Positions 1-9,653 of a stretch of 64,000 nt of DNA are shown piece by piece. Made by a program: the position numbers and the translations under genes. This stretch comes from Gramella sp. KN1008 (GTDB lineage Bacteria > Bacteroidota > Bacteroidia > Flavobacteriales > Flavobacteriaceae): contig NZ_SJDV01000002.1 of the NCBI RefSeq assembly GCF_004332155.1, positions 386,193 through 450,192 of the forward strand. Reading direction: 5' to 3'. The notes under the pieces were generated by a model. The model had not been told where the DNA came from and did not search any database. It saw only the letters and a program-made list of their open reading frames with translations. The stretch's first letter is position 1. Each line of letters begins with the position of its first letter.

Positions 1-3000
1 GACCTGAGACCAAGATCCAAGAACCATTCGGAGAAATTGCGATGAGAAATGATCCCATCCAGCACTCCCCTGGTTTTATATTTTGTGTCTACTATCCCAA
101 TATTATTAAAGACGAATTGTTGTTTGGTGAGATCTACACGTGCCTGATCCTGAAAATCTATATCAACATTAAGATAAGGAATACGTAAACCAGCCTGATT
201 CAGTCTTAAATTACCTGAAAAATCGGGATTCTTATAATTACCCGTTACAAACGCCCGTCCTGTGGCAAAACCACGAATATCGGTAAGTACATCTGCTCCC
301 AAAGGAGTAAAGATCCCCATATTTAACCGATTAAGGTTCACTTCCAGATCTATAGCCGGTTCAGCACCGCTAACATTTATATCACCTATGGCAGAAAGGG
401 ATTCCATTCCTTCTTTCCGAATAACGCCATATACGGAATAATTGGTAAGATCTTCATTCCCATCAACATCCATCTTCAGATCCCCTAGAAGAATATCGTT
501 CACTTTAAGCGAATCTATGGTCATATTCGTGTTAGGGAAATAGGCTCCATCCTCCTGCAACAGATCCAGATCGCCATTAAGGGTGCCGGCAAGATTGAGA
601 CTATCAATCTCGGGTGTAATTTTTTCAATATCCACATTCACGAACTGCATCTTGAAATTCTTATATGTGGAGTCCCTCATTTGTCCGCTTAGCCTTATCT
701 CTTCATTCTGATGGCTCATAACCAGAGAATCTATCTGCAGATCCCGGAACTTATTATCGAAGATAATCTTGTTGTTTTTATTACCCGATTCATTGAGATA
801 CCAAACTTTCTCCTTAAACTTAAAATCTGAACGCTGGATTCCTACCACAGATTTACTGTTCTCATTGATCGTATGGAACAGGTTAAGGTTAAAAGCATCA
901 TTATTGTTCTTCCCTCCCTGGAATTCAGATCGAATAAAGAGCGTATCTCTTTGGGTAACATTGATAAAGCTGAATTCAGAAAAATTATAAAGATCTGTAG
1001 CAACGCTGTCAGCTTCAAAGAAGGTGTTGTAAATAGGGTTGGTATTATCAACCTGAAGGTTCACCTCTTCCATCATGTTATCAAAAATGTCAATTCTGGG
1101 AGATCTGAAAGTGAGCTTGAATTCAGATTCATCAGATTCCACCCTTCCGCGGATAAAAGTATTGGGAGCCAGCTGAATTTCGGGGTAAAAAACCTCCACG
1201 ATCTGATTGTAAATATCAAAGTCGAATTCCATATACTGGTTGGTGGTGATCGTGCGCGGTTTATAGTTGGTATAAATGCTTCCCAGCGAATTCTGGAAAA
1301 GTGCCCCCACCTCTCTTATCTGGAAGATCCCCGTTACTTCACCGTTTATCACATCAGGTGACTTGATTGTGATAGTTCTAACCGGCCCTTCAAAAGTCGA
1401 AGAAATACTAAGATCGTCAAAATAATAGAGATCATCCTGATTCCTGTACGATGTATTCAAAAGAAGTATATCTCCAAAAGCGTCATCTATATTAGTCCCC
1501 TTCATGTTCATTATTACATCGCCTTTGAAAACAGAAATACTATCCCTGCTTACAAAATTCAGTTCATTAAGATCTGCATACTGTACTGAAGCCTCGAAAT
1601 CGTATACATTGATATCTTCAGAAACATCTACAAGCCCATTGAACTCCATCTGCAGATTAGGATCCCGTGATACGAAATAACCATTAAAAACAGGATTTCT
1701 AAGATTTCCTATAACCCGAATGTTGGAATAGGTATAATTGTTATACCGAATTTTGGAAATACTTCCTTTTAACTGGGTGTTGAGATGTTCCCTGTCAAAA
1801 CCACCTCCATCAAAATTTATATCAAAACTTGTCTTTCCAAACTGTTTATTATCGGTAAGCCGGCCAATATTAACATCCCGTAACACAAGTTTTCCCTTAT
1901 AGGTTGCCCTGGCCGAACTATTGAAATTGCGAAGTACAAAGTCGGCATCTGCCGAACCTATCTGACTCGTAAGATACACATCTGCATCCAACGAAGAACC
2001 GGTTACATAAGTGTTTCCCTTCAGGTTCACATTTCCGAACTCTGTAAGTGTTTCCGGCAGTTTACCAAGAAGTGGCCCTGGCAGGAAATTCACCATATCG
2101 TAATAATTGGTGTTGAAATCAGAAAAACTACCATCCATGCTAAACGAACCGGGATCGTTCGAGAATGATCCTTTAATCTGGAAATTGCCGTAGATAGTCG
2201 TACGATCCAATCCCTGAAGTTCAAAGCCTTCCAGATAAAAATCATTAAGCGTACCCGTTAATTTCGTTTTGAAGTTAACCACCTGGTCATCTCCAAACCC
2301 ATCATAGAATGCCTGAAGATCATTAGTAGATACTACGCTTTCACGGAACTCTGCTTCAACCTGAACGAGGTTTTCAAAATCTGAAAAATCACCCTTGTCA
2401 TAATTAAAATATAGATCGGCTTTCACCAGCGAACCCGGAGTTTGAAGGCTCATTCCCACAAGGTTCATTTTGGAGGGGTCGTAATGAAATTGTGTAGATA
2501 GATTATCAATCTGAATACCGCGATGTTCATAGCCCTTAAGGCTGCCTATATCAATATCTATATTTTCATCATCTATAAGGAGCTGATTGGCATAAATATT
2601 AAGACTGTCTATTACCAGTACATCCTGGGAATCCAGGTTTTCGTCATAATAACTATATCGACTATTGAGTATCTGGACGTTATCTGCCTGCAATTCAAAA
2701 TGAGTAGAATCTCCTTTTTTTTCCTTTCCAAGCTTCTCAATGAGAACACCCAGATTGTCTTTATCTTCGCCCTTATAGCGCCTCATCTTCATGTTAAGAC
2801 CTTCAATCCTCGTATTTCCCAGGTTTGGAGAATTATTGATAAGGTTGGTAAAGCTTATGATAGAAGAACGCAGCTCATCTGCAGTCAATAAAGTATCGGC
2901 ATGATGATCTTCTACATAAATTTCATTGAGTCTTACATTCCCAAAATAGCTAAGTGACACCCGACCTATTGAAATATTAACATCATTTTTCTCGCGGAGA

Positions 3001-3125
3001 GATTCAGTAAGTCTTTTGGCTACAGATGTTTGTACTGCAGGAATGGAAAATACTATCAATAAAATTATGAATAACAAAATCAGTGCGACCACTGTTTTAG
3101 TTAGTATTTTCCAGAATTTTTTGAT
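1..3125 (-). CDS. tamB: TamB-like translocation/assembly protein (C-terminus outside window)
   Basis: About 1,040 residues are visible; the C-terminal DUF490/TamB domain lies beyond base 1. The reading frame opens with a charged-hydrophobic start (KKFWKILTK, then roughly 20 nonpolar residues), a single N-terminal membrane anchor. It continues as long beta-rich AsmA/TamB repeats full of phrases such as 'GTLNDFYLEG', 'GNLRNPVFNGYF' and 'SGNLRLNQAGLRIPYL'. TamB-type proteins are inner-membrane-anchored beta-groove proteins that span the periplasm and move lipid or help outer-membrane protein assembly. The start is unusual: there is no in-frame ATG near the N-terminus. TAA stands at 3131-3129; the next plausible starts are ATC at 3125-3123, which gives a good KK-hydrophobic N-terminus, or GTG at 3092-3090. 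The gene diverges from tsaD. Family is fairly certain, start uncertain. Confidence 0.85.
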   Translation of the reverse strand, partial: MKKFWKILTKTVVALILLFIILLIVFSIPAVQTSVAKRLTESLREKNDVNISIGRVSLSYFGNVRLNEIYVEDHHADTLLTADELRSSIISFTNLINNSPNLGNTRIEGLNMKMRRYKGEDKDNLGVLIEKLGKEKKGDSTHFELQADNVQILNSRYSYYDENLDSQDVLVIDSLNIYANQLLIDDENIDIDIGSLKGYEHRGIQIDNLSTQFHYDPSKMNLVGMSLQTPGSLVKADLYFNYDKGDFSDFENLVQVEAEFRESVVSTNDLQAFYDGFGDDQVVNFKTKLTGTLNDFYLEGFELQGLDRTTIYGNFQIKGSFSNDPGSFSMDGSFSDFNTNYYDMVNFLPGPLLGKLPETLTEFGNVNLKGNTYVTGSSLDADVYLTSQIGSADADFVLRNFNSSARATYKGKLVLRDVNIGRLTDNKQFGKTSFDINFDGGGFDREHLNTQLKGSISKIRYNNYTYSNIRVIGNLRNPVFNGYFVSRDPNLQMEFNGLVDVSEDINVYDFEASVQYADLNELNFVSRDSISVFKGDVIMNMKGTNIDDAFGDILLLNTSYRNQDDLYYFDDLSISSTFEGPVRTITIKSPDVINGEVTGIFQIREVGALFQNSLGSIYTNYKPRTITTNQYMEFDFDIYNQIVEVFYPEIQLAPNTFIRGRVESDESEFKLTFRSPRIDIFDNMMEEVNLQVDNTNPIYNTFFEADSVATDLYNFSEFSFINVTQRDTLFIRSEFQGGKNNNDAFNLNLFHTINENSKSVVGIQRSDFKFKEKVWYLNESGNKNNKIIFDNKFRDLQIDSLVMSHQNEEIRLSGQMRDSTYKNFKMQFVNVDIEKITPEIDSLNLAGTLNGDLDLLQEDGAYFPNTNMTIDSLKVNDILLGDLKMDVDGNEDLTNYSVYGVIRKEGMESLSAIGDINVSGAEPAIDLEVNLNRLNMGIFTPLGADVLTDIRGFATGRAFVTGNYKNPDFSGNLRLNQAGLRIPYLNVDIDFQDQARVDLTKQQFVFNNIGIVDTKYKTRGVLDGIISHRNFSEWFLDLGLR

Positions 3126-3147
3126 ACGTTATTATGTTTTAACTTTG
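3121..3147 (+). promoter_or_regulatory. Bacteroidetes-type promoter for tsaD operon
   Basis: TTG at 3121-3123 and TAACTTTG at 3140-3147 match the TTG / TAnnTTTG consensus with a slightly short 16-base spacer. Transcription should begin near 3153, about 30 bases before the tsaD ATG. It probably drives the run of genes to 8386. Confidence 0.55.
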
Positions 3148-3183
3148 CGTCTAATTTACAACTTCTATGCTCAATAATTTCTG

Positions 3184-4206
3184 ATGCCAGATCAAAAAAT
3201 CAACATTCTCGCCATTGAATCATCCTGTGATGACACCGCTGCTGCTGTACTTTGCAACGGAAAAATACTATCCAATATTGTTGCAACTCAGGAAGTTCAC
3301 AAACAATATGGTGGTGTGGTACCCGAACTTGCGTCCAGAGCGCACCAGCAGAACATAGTTCCGGTGATTCACCAGGCCCTGGCGAAGGCAAATATCGACA
3401 AAAAAGACGTTTCTGCAATTGCTTTTACAAGAGGCCCGGGATTGATGGGATCCTTACTCGTAGGAACTTCTTTTGCGAAATCTCTTTCTATGGGATTAAA
3501 TATCCCGTTGATCGAGGTAAATCATATGCAGGCACATATTCTTGCTCATTTTATTGAGGAAGATGGATATGATAAACCCCAATTCCCCTTCCTGGCCATG
3601 ACCATTAGTGGCGGCCACACCCAAATTGTTAAGGTGACCGATTATTTTGAAATGGAAGTGATAGGGGAAACCACCGACGATGCTGTGGGCGAGGCATTTG
3701 ATAAAAGCGCCAAGATCCTGGGACTTCCTTATCCCGGCGGTCCCTTGATTGATAAGTACGCCAGGGAAGGTAACCCGAAAGCCTTCAAATTTCCCAAACC
3801 GAAGGTAGATGGTCTTAACTTCAGCTTTAGTGGTTTTAAAACAGCCGTACTTTATTTTGTTCAAAAGGAAACCAAAAATGACCCGGAATTCATTGAAAAG
3901 AATCTGAAGGATATCTGCTCCTCCATACAGTATACAATAATTGGAATACTCATGGATAAAATTAAAAAGGCCGTCAAGGAAACCGGAATAAACCAGGTTG
4001 CCATAGGGGGCGGAGTTTCAGCCAATAGCGGAATAAGGCAGGCATTGCAAGAGGCCCAAAAGAAATGGGGATGGAAATGCTATATTCCCAAATTTGAATA
4101 TACCACAGATAATGCGGCAATGATCGGCATCGCCGGATATCATAAATATCAGGAGCAGGATTTCGCCGATTATTCAATCACGGCCCAATCCCGATATAAA
4201 TTCTGA
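3184..4206 (+). CDS. tsaD: tRNA N6-adenosine threonylcarbamoyltransferase TsaD
   Basis: This is the catalytic subunit that transfers threonylcarbamoyl from TC-AMP to A37 of ANN-decoding tRNAs, working with TsaB and TsaE in the cytoplasm. The 340-residue length is normal. It shows the ASKHA/Kae1 signatures: ILAIESSCDDT at residues 9-18, the metal-binding HMQAH with H114 and H118, ISGGHTQ near 142-148, the GGGVSANSG segment and DNAAMIG near the C-terminus. It is the first gene of a dense plus-strand run; rsmE starts one base after its stop. The ATG at 3184 follows a good promoter by about 30 bases. Assignment is secure. Confidence 0.97.
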   Translation: MPDQKINILAIESSCDDTAAAVLCNGKILSNIVATQEVHKQYGGVVPELASRAHQQNIVPVIHQALAKANIDKKDVSAIAFTRGPGLMGSLLVGTSFAKSLSMGLNIPLIEVNHMQAHILAHFIEEDGYDKPQFPFLAMTISGGHTQIVKVTDYFEMEVIGETTDDAVGEAFDKSAKILGLPYPGGPLIDKYAREGNPKAFKFPKPKVDGLNFSFSGFKTAVLYFVQKETKNDPEFIEKNLKDICSSIQYTIIGILMDKIKKAVKETGINQVAIGGGVSANSGIRQALQEAQKKWGWKCYIPKFEYTTDNAAMIGIAGYHKYQEQDFADYSITAQSRYKF

Positions 4207-4207
4207 T

Positions 4208-4921
4208 ATGCAGTTATTCTACAATCCGAAAATTTCAGAAAAAGACACCCAGGTCGTTTTTCAAAGGGATGAAAGCAAGCATATTGCTAAAGTCCTTCGT
4301 AAGAAGGAAGGCGATATCCTGAATATTACGAATGGTGAAGGTTTGCTGTTCGAAGCCGAGATAATAACTTCGGATATCAAACAATGTGTTGCGAAGATCA
4401 TTTCGGTTGATAAACAACCCCCTCCGCCCTATTATTTACATATGATAGTCGCGCCGACAAAGATGAACGACAGGTTTGAATGGTTCCTGGAAAAAGCAAT
4501 GGAGATAGGGGTTCATGAGATCACTCCAGTAATCTGTGAACACAGCGAAAGAAAGGTGGTAAAACTTAACCGTTTTGAAAGGGTGCTGCAAAGTGCCATG
4601 AAACAGTCCCTACACTTCAGAATGCCCAGACTTAATGAGCCGGTGAGTTTTTCAGATTTCGTGAATTCCGAAGTCGAAGGTGATAAATTCATCGCTCATT
4701 GTGAAGATGAAGCTGAAAAAGCATATCTTCAGAAAAAATTGAATCCCGGAACAAATGTCCATATCCTGATAGGTCCAGAAGGTGATTTTACTACGACTGA
4801 AATAGAAATGGCCAGGGATAAAGGATGGGTTCCTGTAAGTTTGGGAGATAGCAGGCTAAGGACAGAAACAGCAGCCATAGTTGCCTGTCATACCGTGGCT
4901 CTGGTGAATCAGGAAGCCTGA
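4208..4921 (+). CDS. rsmE: 16S rRNA m3U1498 methyltransferase RsmE
   Basis: A SAM-dependent SPOUT-class enzyme that methylates N3 of U1498 in 16S rRNA. At 237 residues it has the family's N-terminal PUA-like barrel (with ESKHIAKVLRKKEGD) and the C-terminal knot motifs: APTKMNDRFEWFLEKAMEIG in the middle, then IGPEGDFTTTEIEMA and SLGDSRLRTETAAI, which form the SAM-binding knot. It begins one base after tsaD, so the two are probably translationally coupled. All expected motifs are present. Confidence 0.96.
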   Translation: MQLFYNPKISEKDTQVVFQRDESKHIAKVLRKKEGDILNITNGEGLLFEAEIITSDIKQCVAKIISVDKQPPPPYYLHMIVAPTKMNDRFEWFLEKAMEIGVHEITPVICEHSERKVVKLNRFERVLQSAMKQSLHFRMPRLNEPVSFSDFVNSEVEGDKFIAHCEDEAEKAYLQKKLNPGTNVHILIGPEGDFTTTEIEMARDKGWVPVSLGDSRLRTETAAIVACHTVALVNQEA

Positions 4922-4928
4922 TTAGATC

Positions 4929-5567
4929 ATGAAAAAGATTTTGCTGCTCATATTGTTGGGGACGGGGTTCTTAAACGCCCAGGAGATCGCAGTACTTAAA
5001 TACAGCGGTGGCGGTGACTGGTATGCCAACCCAACTGCGCTTCCAAATCTTATTAAGTTTTGTAATGAAAATATAAATACCCGGATTGCTTCCAAACCGC
5101 AAAGCGTGGAAGTGGGCAGTACTGATATATTTCAATATCCCTTTGTTCATATGACAGGGCACGGAAATGTATTGTTTAGTGAGAGTGATGTTGAAAATCT
5201 TCGAAATTACCTTTTAAGCGGCGGGTTTCTTCACATTGATGATAATTACGGAATGAACCAGTACATCAGAAAAGAGATCAAAAAACTGTTTCCTGAAAAG
5301 GAACTAACTGAATTACCTGCTAATCATCCTATTTTTTCGACAGCCTACGACTTCCCAAACGGCTTACCCAAAATTCACGAGCATGATGCGCTTCCCCCAC
5401 AGGCCTTTGGGATTTTTGAAAATGAAAGGCTCATTCTTCTTTTCACCTATGAAAGTGACCTTGGGGATGGCTGGGAAAGTGCACCGGTTCATAACAATCC
5501 TGAAGAAGTAAGGCAAAAAGCCCTGAAGATGGGTGCTAACATCATTAAATACGCTTTCGAGAATTGA
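4929..5567 (+). CDS. Secreted DUF4159 domain protein
   Basis: A 212-residue exported protein. Residues 1-17 are a signal peptide (MKKILLLILLGTGFLNA, then Q). The rest matches the DUF4159 pattern: LKYSGGGDWYANPTALPNL, a FQYPFVHMTGHGN segment, LRNYLLSGGFLHIDDNYG, and a closing GANIIKYAFEN. DUF4159 has a glutamine-amidotransferase-like fold in larger relatives, but no catalytic triad can be claimed here. It starts 7 bases after rsmE, and its stop is overlapped by the next gene. The function is unknown; a periplasmic role is inferred from the signal peptide only. Confidence 0.85.
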   Translation: MKKILLLILLGTGFLNAQEIAVLKYSGGGDWYANPTALPNLIKFCNENINTRIASKPQSVEVGSTDIFQYPFVHMTGHGNVLFSESDVENLRNYLLSGGFLHIDDNYGMNQYIRKEIKKLFPEKELTELPANHPIFSTAYDFPNGLPKIHEHDALPPQAFGIFENERLILLFTYESDLGDGWESAPVHNNPEEVRQKALKMGANIIKYAFEN

Positions 5568-6088
5568 GCAAACAGCTGTCCCATACCGAAACCTACTTTC
5601 AGAAAAAACAGTTCCCATTAATCCTTTTCCTGGACAACGTGACCGGTGAAGCAAATATTGGTAGTCTCTTCAGGCTTGCCGATGCATTTGGGGTGGAAAG
5701 AATGATATTTGGTGGCACCCTTCCTAATTTAAACAGTAACAGACTGACACGCACCGCCCGGAATACACAAAATACCGTAAATTTTGAGTTTACTGATAAT
5801 TCAAAAGACCTTCTCCAGAAATTAAAAAAGGAGAAATACCGAATAATATCCGTAGAGATCACTTCAGAAAGTAAACCCATTCAGAATTTCAAGGTTGATA
5901 ATGGAGAAAAGATCGTATTGATGGTAGGAAATGAACGCCACGGCATCTCTGAAGAACTTCTTGCCCTTTCAGATGAAGTTTTTCATATTGAGATGTTTGG
6001 AGACAATAGCAGTATGAACGTAGCGCAATCGGCCGGCATCGCGTTATATGAAATCACGAAAACCCTGAACAAGTTTCAGAAGAAATAA
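5564..6088 (+). CDS. TrmH/SpoU-family RNA 2'-O-methyltransferase
   Basis: A 174-residue SPOUT methyltransferase without the extra N-terminal substrate domain of rRNA-type relatives. The three SpoU motifs are visible: DNVTGEANIGSLFRLADAFG (about 24-43), MVGNERHGIS (about 124-133) and SMNVAQSAGIALYE (about 152-165). These supply the catalytic Asn/Arg and the knotted SAM site. The likely target is a ribose in tRNA or rRNA; which one cannot be read from sequence. The start is TTG at 5564, overlapping the preceding TGA (TTGA), which argues for translational coupling with the DUF4159 gene. Confidence 0.9.
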   Translation: MSKQLSHTETYFQKKQFPLILFLDNVTGEANIGSLFRLADAFGVERMIFGGTLPNLNSNRLTRTARNTQNTVNFEFTDNSKDLLQKLKKEKYRIISVEITSESKPIQNFKVDNGEKIVLMVGNERHGISEELLALSDEVFHIEMFGDNSSMNVAQSAGIALYEITKTLNKFQKK

Positions 6089-6100
6089 TATATTTACGCT

Positions 6101-7189
6101 GTGAAATCACATGAGATAGCAAACGGAATACTTAGAGCCACAGGGATCATGCTGGGTATTATCCTGTTACTCTATTTCTTATGGGAAGTACAATCTGTGA
6201 TCGTTTATGTGGCAGTAGCCGCCGTGATCGCATTGATTGGCCGACCCGTTGTTATCTTTCTTCGTAATCAGCTTCATTTGCCTAATCAGCTTGCTGTGAT
6301 TACCGTTCTTATACTTGTACTGGCCATTTTCGTAGGTATCATATTTGTATTTGTGCCCATTATCATAGAACAAAGCAAATATCTTGCACAAATAGACATT
6401 GAAGCTTTTAAAAGTGATCTTAATGACCTCAATGAGCAGATAAATAATTATCTAGGTGTTGAAGAAATAAATATCATAGAGGGGCTCAAAAGAAGTGCTT
6501 TTGTGAGGAATTTTGATGTAAGTCTTATCCCGCAGTTCCTGAATAATGTCTTCGGTATTCTGGGTGCTACCATGGTAGCAGTCTTCTCTATCCTTTTTAT
6601 ATCCTTCTTCTTTCTGAAGGACAGTAAATTAATGCTTAACAGTATCCTGGTCTTCGCAAATCAGGGAGAAGAGCAAAAATTCCAGAGGGTTTTCAATAAG
6701 ATCAAGGTGCTGCTTTCACGCTATTTTGTGGGGCTTACGCTTCAGATCACGGTGCTTTTTATTCTATATACCATACTGCTCTCTGTTTTTGAAATTAACA
6801 ATCCAATAGCCATCGCATTTATCTGCGCGGTCCTCAACCTTGTTCCTTATTTAGGACCATTACTGGCCGGCATATTAATGGCGCTGTTCGTAATATCGAG
6901 CAATCTAGGTGCTGATTTCAGCAGTGTTATCCTTCCAAAGGTAATCTATGTTATGCTGGGCTACGGAATTTGCCAGCTTATAGATAACTTCATTTCTCAG
7001 CCCATGATCTTTGGTGCAAGTGTAAGATCACATCCCTTAGAGATCTTCCTTATTATTCTTATTGCCGGTCTAATGTTTGGAATCACCGGTATGGTTGTGG
7101 CCGTTCCGTTTTACACGGCCCTGAAAGTGATCGCCAAGGAAACTCTGAGCGAATATAAGATCGTAAAAAGGCTAACGAGAGACCTGTAA
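6101..7189 (+). CDS. AI-2E family (PerM/YdiK-like) membrane permease
   Basis: A 362-residue polytopic inner-membrane protein starting with GTG at 6101. It has hydrophobic segments near residues 13-35, 36-55, 62-90, 145-172, 205-230, 234-265, 272-292 and 305-345, the usual eight-helix pattern with a large soluble loop after helix 3 (about 92-145). The family signatures NLVPYLGPLLAG and the C-terminal PLEIFLIILIAGLMFGITGMV region are present. Members were named for AI-2 export but include Na+/H+ antiporters and efflux proteins, so the substrate is undetermined. It lies 12 bases after the TrmH gene and 6 before the methyltransferase gene. Confidence 0.9.
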   Translation: MKSHEIANGILRATGIMLGIILLLYFLWEVQSVIVYVAVAAVIALIGRPVVIFLRNQLHLPNQLAVITVLILVLAIFVGIIFVFVPIIIEQSKYLAQIDIEAFKSDLNDLNEQINNYLGVEEINIIEGLKRSAFVRNFDVSLIPQFLNNVFGILGATMVAVFSILFISFFFLKDSKLMLNSILVFANQGEEQKFQRVFNKIKVLLSRYFVGLTLQITVLFILYTILLSVFEINNPIAIAFICAVLNLVPYLGPLLAGILMALFVISSNLGADFSSVILPKVIYVMLGYGICQLIDNFISQPMIFGASVRSHPLEIFLIILIAGLMFGITGMVVAVPFYTALKVIAKETLSEYKIVKRLTRDL

Positions 7190-7195
7190 TCACTT

Positions 7196-8386
7196 ATGTT
7201 TAACCAGGCCCTTTTCGACCCCGAAGTTGCCCGATTCATAAGAGAAAACCAAAATAAGGACATTCCTGCGCTTATCCTGAAAGGAAGTCCATTTTCAAAT
7301 ATCACTATACAGGAAATTGCCATTCAAATAAAAGGCCAGAAAGTAGCCAAAAAGAAATTCCCTGAATTCTATAAGACCGAAGGAATCGTATATCCGCCAA
7401 AATTAAACCTGGAGCAAACCTCCTCAGAAACTACGGCTCTCTATAAAGCTTCGCTAATAAAGGGTAGCAACGCGATTGATCTTACCGGAGGTATGGGAAT
7501 TGACAGTTATTATATTTCCCGCAACTTTGAAGACTTCACTTACTGTGAAATAAATGAAGAACTGGCAGAAATAGCTGCCCACAATTTCATACAACTGAAT
7601 GCGAATAATATATTAGTAAGACCTGAAAATGGCATCGAGGTTATAGAAAAATCCAGCGGCAAATTCTCCTGGGTCTATGCTGATCCAGCCCGCCGTGGGG
7701 AACATGGAGGAAAGGTCTTTAAACTGGAAGACTGCGAACCGAATATACCAGTAAAGCTGGAAATGATCTTTAAACACACTGAAAATATATTGATCAAAAC
7801 CTCACCTATCCTCGATCTCTCTGCAGGAATGGAAGAATTAAAATGGGTGAAGGAAATTCATATAGTCGCGGTGAGAAATGAAGTAAAGGAATTGTTATGG
7901 ATACTGGAAAAAGGATATCAGGATGAAGTTGTGATCAAAACTGTCAATTTTGAAAAGGACAGAGAACAGGAGTTTTCCGGTAGTATAAATCAAAATACTT
8001 CCCTCAGTCAATTTAGTGACCCTCAAGAATATTTATACGAACCTAATGCCGCTGTGATGAAGAGTGGAATGTTCAGCCAACTGGCTCTGAACACCGGTAC
8101 AGAAAAACTTGGCCAGAACTCCCATCTTTACACCTCCAAAGAGATCAGGTCATTTCCCGGACGAACCTTCGAAATAATTGATATTAAAGAATATAAAGAT
8201 TCTGGTTTAAAGAAATACTTTAAAAATAAGAAAGCCAATATCACCACGAGGAATTTTCCCGAATCGGTTGAACAGATCAGAAAAAAGTTCAAAATCAAGG
8301 ATGGCGGCGACGAGTATATTTTCTTTACAATTAATTCCACCGGTCAAAAGATAGTGATCTTCTGTAAAAAACTCTTATCTTCTTAG
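7196..8386 (+). CDS. Class I SAM methyltransferase with THUMP-like C-terminal domain
   Basis: A 396-residue protein common in Bacteroidetes. The Rossmann methyltransferase core has motif I DLTGGMGIDSYYIS near residues 95-108, an acidic loop (YCEINEELAEIAAHN) and motif IV-like YADPARRGEHGG near 161-172. The region after about 300 (SFPGRTFEIIDIKEY, and NITTRNFPESVEQIRKKFKIKDGG) matches the THUMP-like tail of this family. An RNA substrate is inferred from the domain type; the actual base is unknown. The gene ends the plus-strand run and its last 12 bases overlap the end of the convergent ligase gene. Confidence 0.85.
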   Translation: MFNQALFDPEVARFIRENQNKDIPALILKGSPFSNITIQEIAIQIKGQKVAKKKFPEFYKTEGIVYPPKLNLEQTSSETTALYKASLIKGSNAIDLTGGMGIDSYYISRNFEDFTYCEINEELAEIAAHNFIQLNANNILVRPENGIEVIEKSSGKFSWVYADPARRGEHGGKVFKLEDCEPNIPVKLEMIFKHTENILIKTSPILDLSAGMEELKWVKEIHIVAVRNEVKELLWILEKGYQDEVVIKTVNFEKDREQEFSGSINQNTSLSQFSDPQEYLYEPNAAVMKSGMFSQLALNTGTEKLGQNSHLYTSKEIRSFPGRTFEIIDIKEYKDSGLKKYFKNKKANITTRNFPESVEQIRKKFKIKDGGDEYIFFTINSTGQKIVIFCKKLLSS

Positions 8387-9652
8387 ATCCTGGAATATCT
8401 GAGGTTTCCTGCTCCCTTTAGGAAATTTCAGTAGTTCGATTTGTTTCTCATCCAGCTTTTCAATCTTGGGAGTCACATGAAGGCGGGATTTGAAATATGA
8501 CTTTAATTCTTCTATCTCTTTAAATGTATCGGGAACTTTAACTGAAACAAGGTCATTATCCAGATCATCTTTTCTAACCTCTATCACAAAGGTTTTAAGC
8601 TTTCCGAAAGAATTTAAAACTTCTATAATATGCTGAGGATATATACTGGTGCCTTTTACCTTCATTTTCTGCTGTTTTCTGCCAATTACAGGGCCTAGTC
8701 GGGGTGTGTTCCTTCCACATCTGCATTTGCCTTCATAATAAGTAAGCATATCACCCGTCGCAAACCTCAATAATGGCATCGTTTGAGTTCCCAGTGGAGT
8801 AACCACCAATTCCCCTGTTTCTCCCGGTTTTACCTGTTGACCGTCTTCGTCAATTACTTCCGCATAGATGAGTTCACTTAGAACATGATTCCCTGAATGA
8901 TAGGGACATTCTGTAAATGCCGTAGACATTTCGGTAGAGGCATAAGTAGAGAACAGCTCAATATCCCATAATTCATTTATTTTCTTTCCTAAAGCATTCA
9001 ATTCAAAATTCTCATCACGCAATGGCTCTCCAATACAGATTGCTGCTTTAACTGAAGAATTTCTATAATTGATATTATTTTCCGCGGCATACTGGATCAT
9101 TTTGAGCAGTAATGAAGGAACAGCGACCAGATAATTCGGCTTAAACCTCTCTATACTCTCCCATTGTAATTGAGGAAGCCCGCTGCCTGTTCTTATAATT
9201 CCAGCTCCAAGCTTCCTAAGCCCAAGAAAATAAGCCATCCCAGCCATAAACCTCCTGTCCAGAGTGGTTGTGATCTGTACCTTATCTGCTTTTTTAATGC
9301 CAGCTATACTAAAGGCCTTAAATTCATTTTCTGCCAGACGGTCAAGATCGGCATCGTTTAGAGCAAAATTAACCGGACTGCCCAAAGTCCCGGAGGTAGT
9401 AACAAAATCAATGATATCCTCTTCGGGAATACTGAGGAATTCCCAATTATGCAACTGGAGCTCCTCTTTGGAGGTAACGGGGATATTCCTAAAGTCTTCA
9501 GATGATTCAATTTTATTTAACTGAATAGATCTTTCTTTAAAAATCCTCTGGTAATATGGTGAGTTCTGGAAAGTATATTCCAGCTGGGTTTTAAGCAGTT
9601 TCCATTGCTCCGCTTTTATGGTTTCAATATTTTGATAATGAAGATCTTTCAT
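8375..9652 (-). CDS. Phenylacetate-CoA-ligase-like AMP-forming enzyme
   Basis: A 425-residue adenylate-forming enzyme of the PaaK type. It has the P-loop-like TTSGTLGSPVNF (near residue 85), STYASTEMSTAF for substrate/ATP binding, GETGELVVTP, the RFATGDM hinge aspartate and a RCGRNTPRLGPVIGRKQQKMKVKG segment; the usual CxC cysteines (CRCG) are present. It is the last gene of the pigment operon, 1 base from the C45 gene. By position it should activate the aryl starter (4-coumarate from the ammonia-lyase) for loading onto the ACP, the role played by the AMP-ligase in known aryl polyene pathways. CoA versus direct ACP loading is not decidable here. Confidence 0.88.
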   Translation of the reverse strand: MKDLHYQNIETIKAEQWKLLKTQLEYTFQNSPYYQRIFKERSIQLNKIESSEDFRNIPVTSKEELQLHNWEFLSIPEEDIIDFVTTSGTLGSPVNFALNDADLDRLAENEFKAFSIAGIKKADKVQITTTLDRRFMAGMAYFLGLRKLGAGIIRTGSGLPQLQWESIERFKPNYLVAVPSLLLKMIQYAAENNINYRNSSVKAAICIGEPLRDENFELNALGKKINELWDIELFSTYASTEMSTAFTECPYHSGNHVLSELIYAEVIDEDGQQVKPGETGELVVTPLGTQTMPLLRFATGDMLTYYEGKCRCGRNTPRLGPVIGRKQQKMKVKGTSIYPQHIIEVLNSFGKLKTFVIEVRKDDLDNDLVSVKVPDTFKEIEELKSYFKSRLHVTPKIEKLDEKQIELLKFPKGSRKPQIFQDLRR

Positions 9653-9653
9653 T

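Noticed and set aside
873..1361. 162-residue plus-strand frame inside the tamB gene
   Set aside because: Fully antisense to a clear beta-repeat protein, with no promoter, family features or neighbours; a shadow frame.
2523..2891. 122-residue plus-strand frame with hydrophobic composition near 2.5 kb
   Set aside because: Antisense to the continuous TamB frame; Ile/Phe richness comes from the complementary Asn/Lys/Leu codons.
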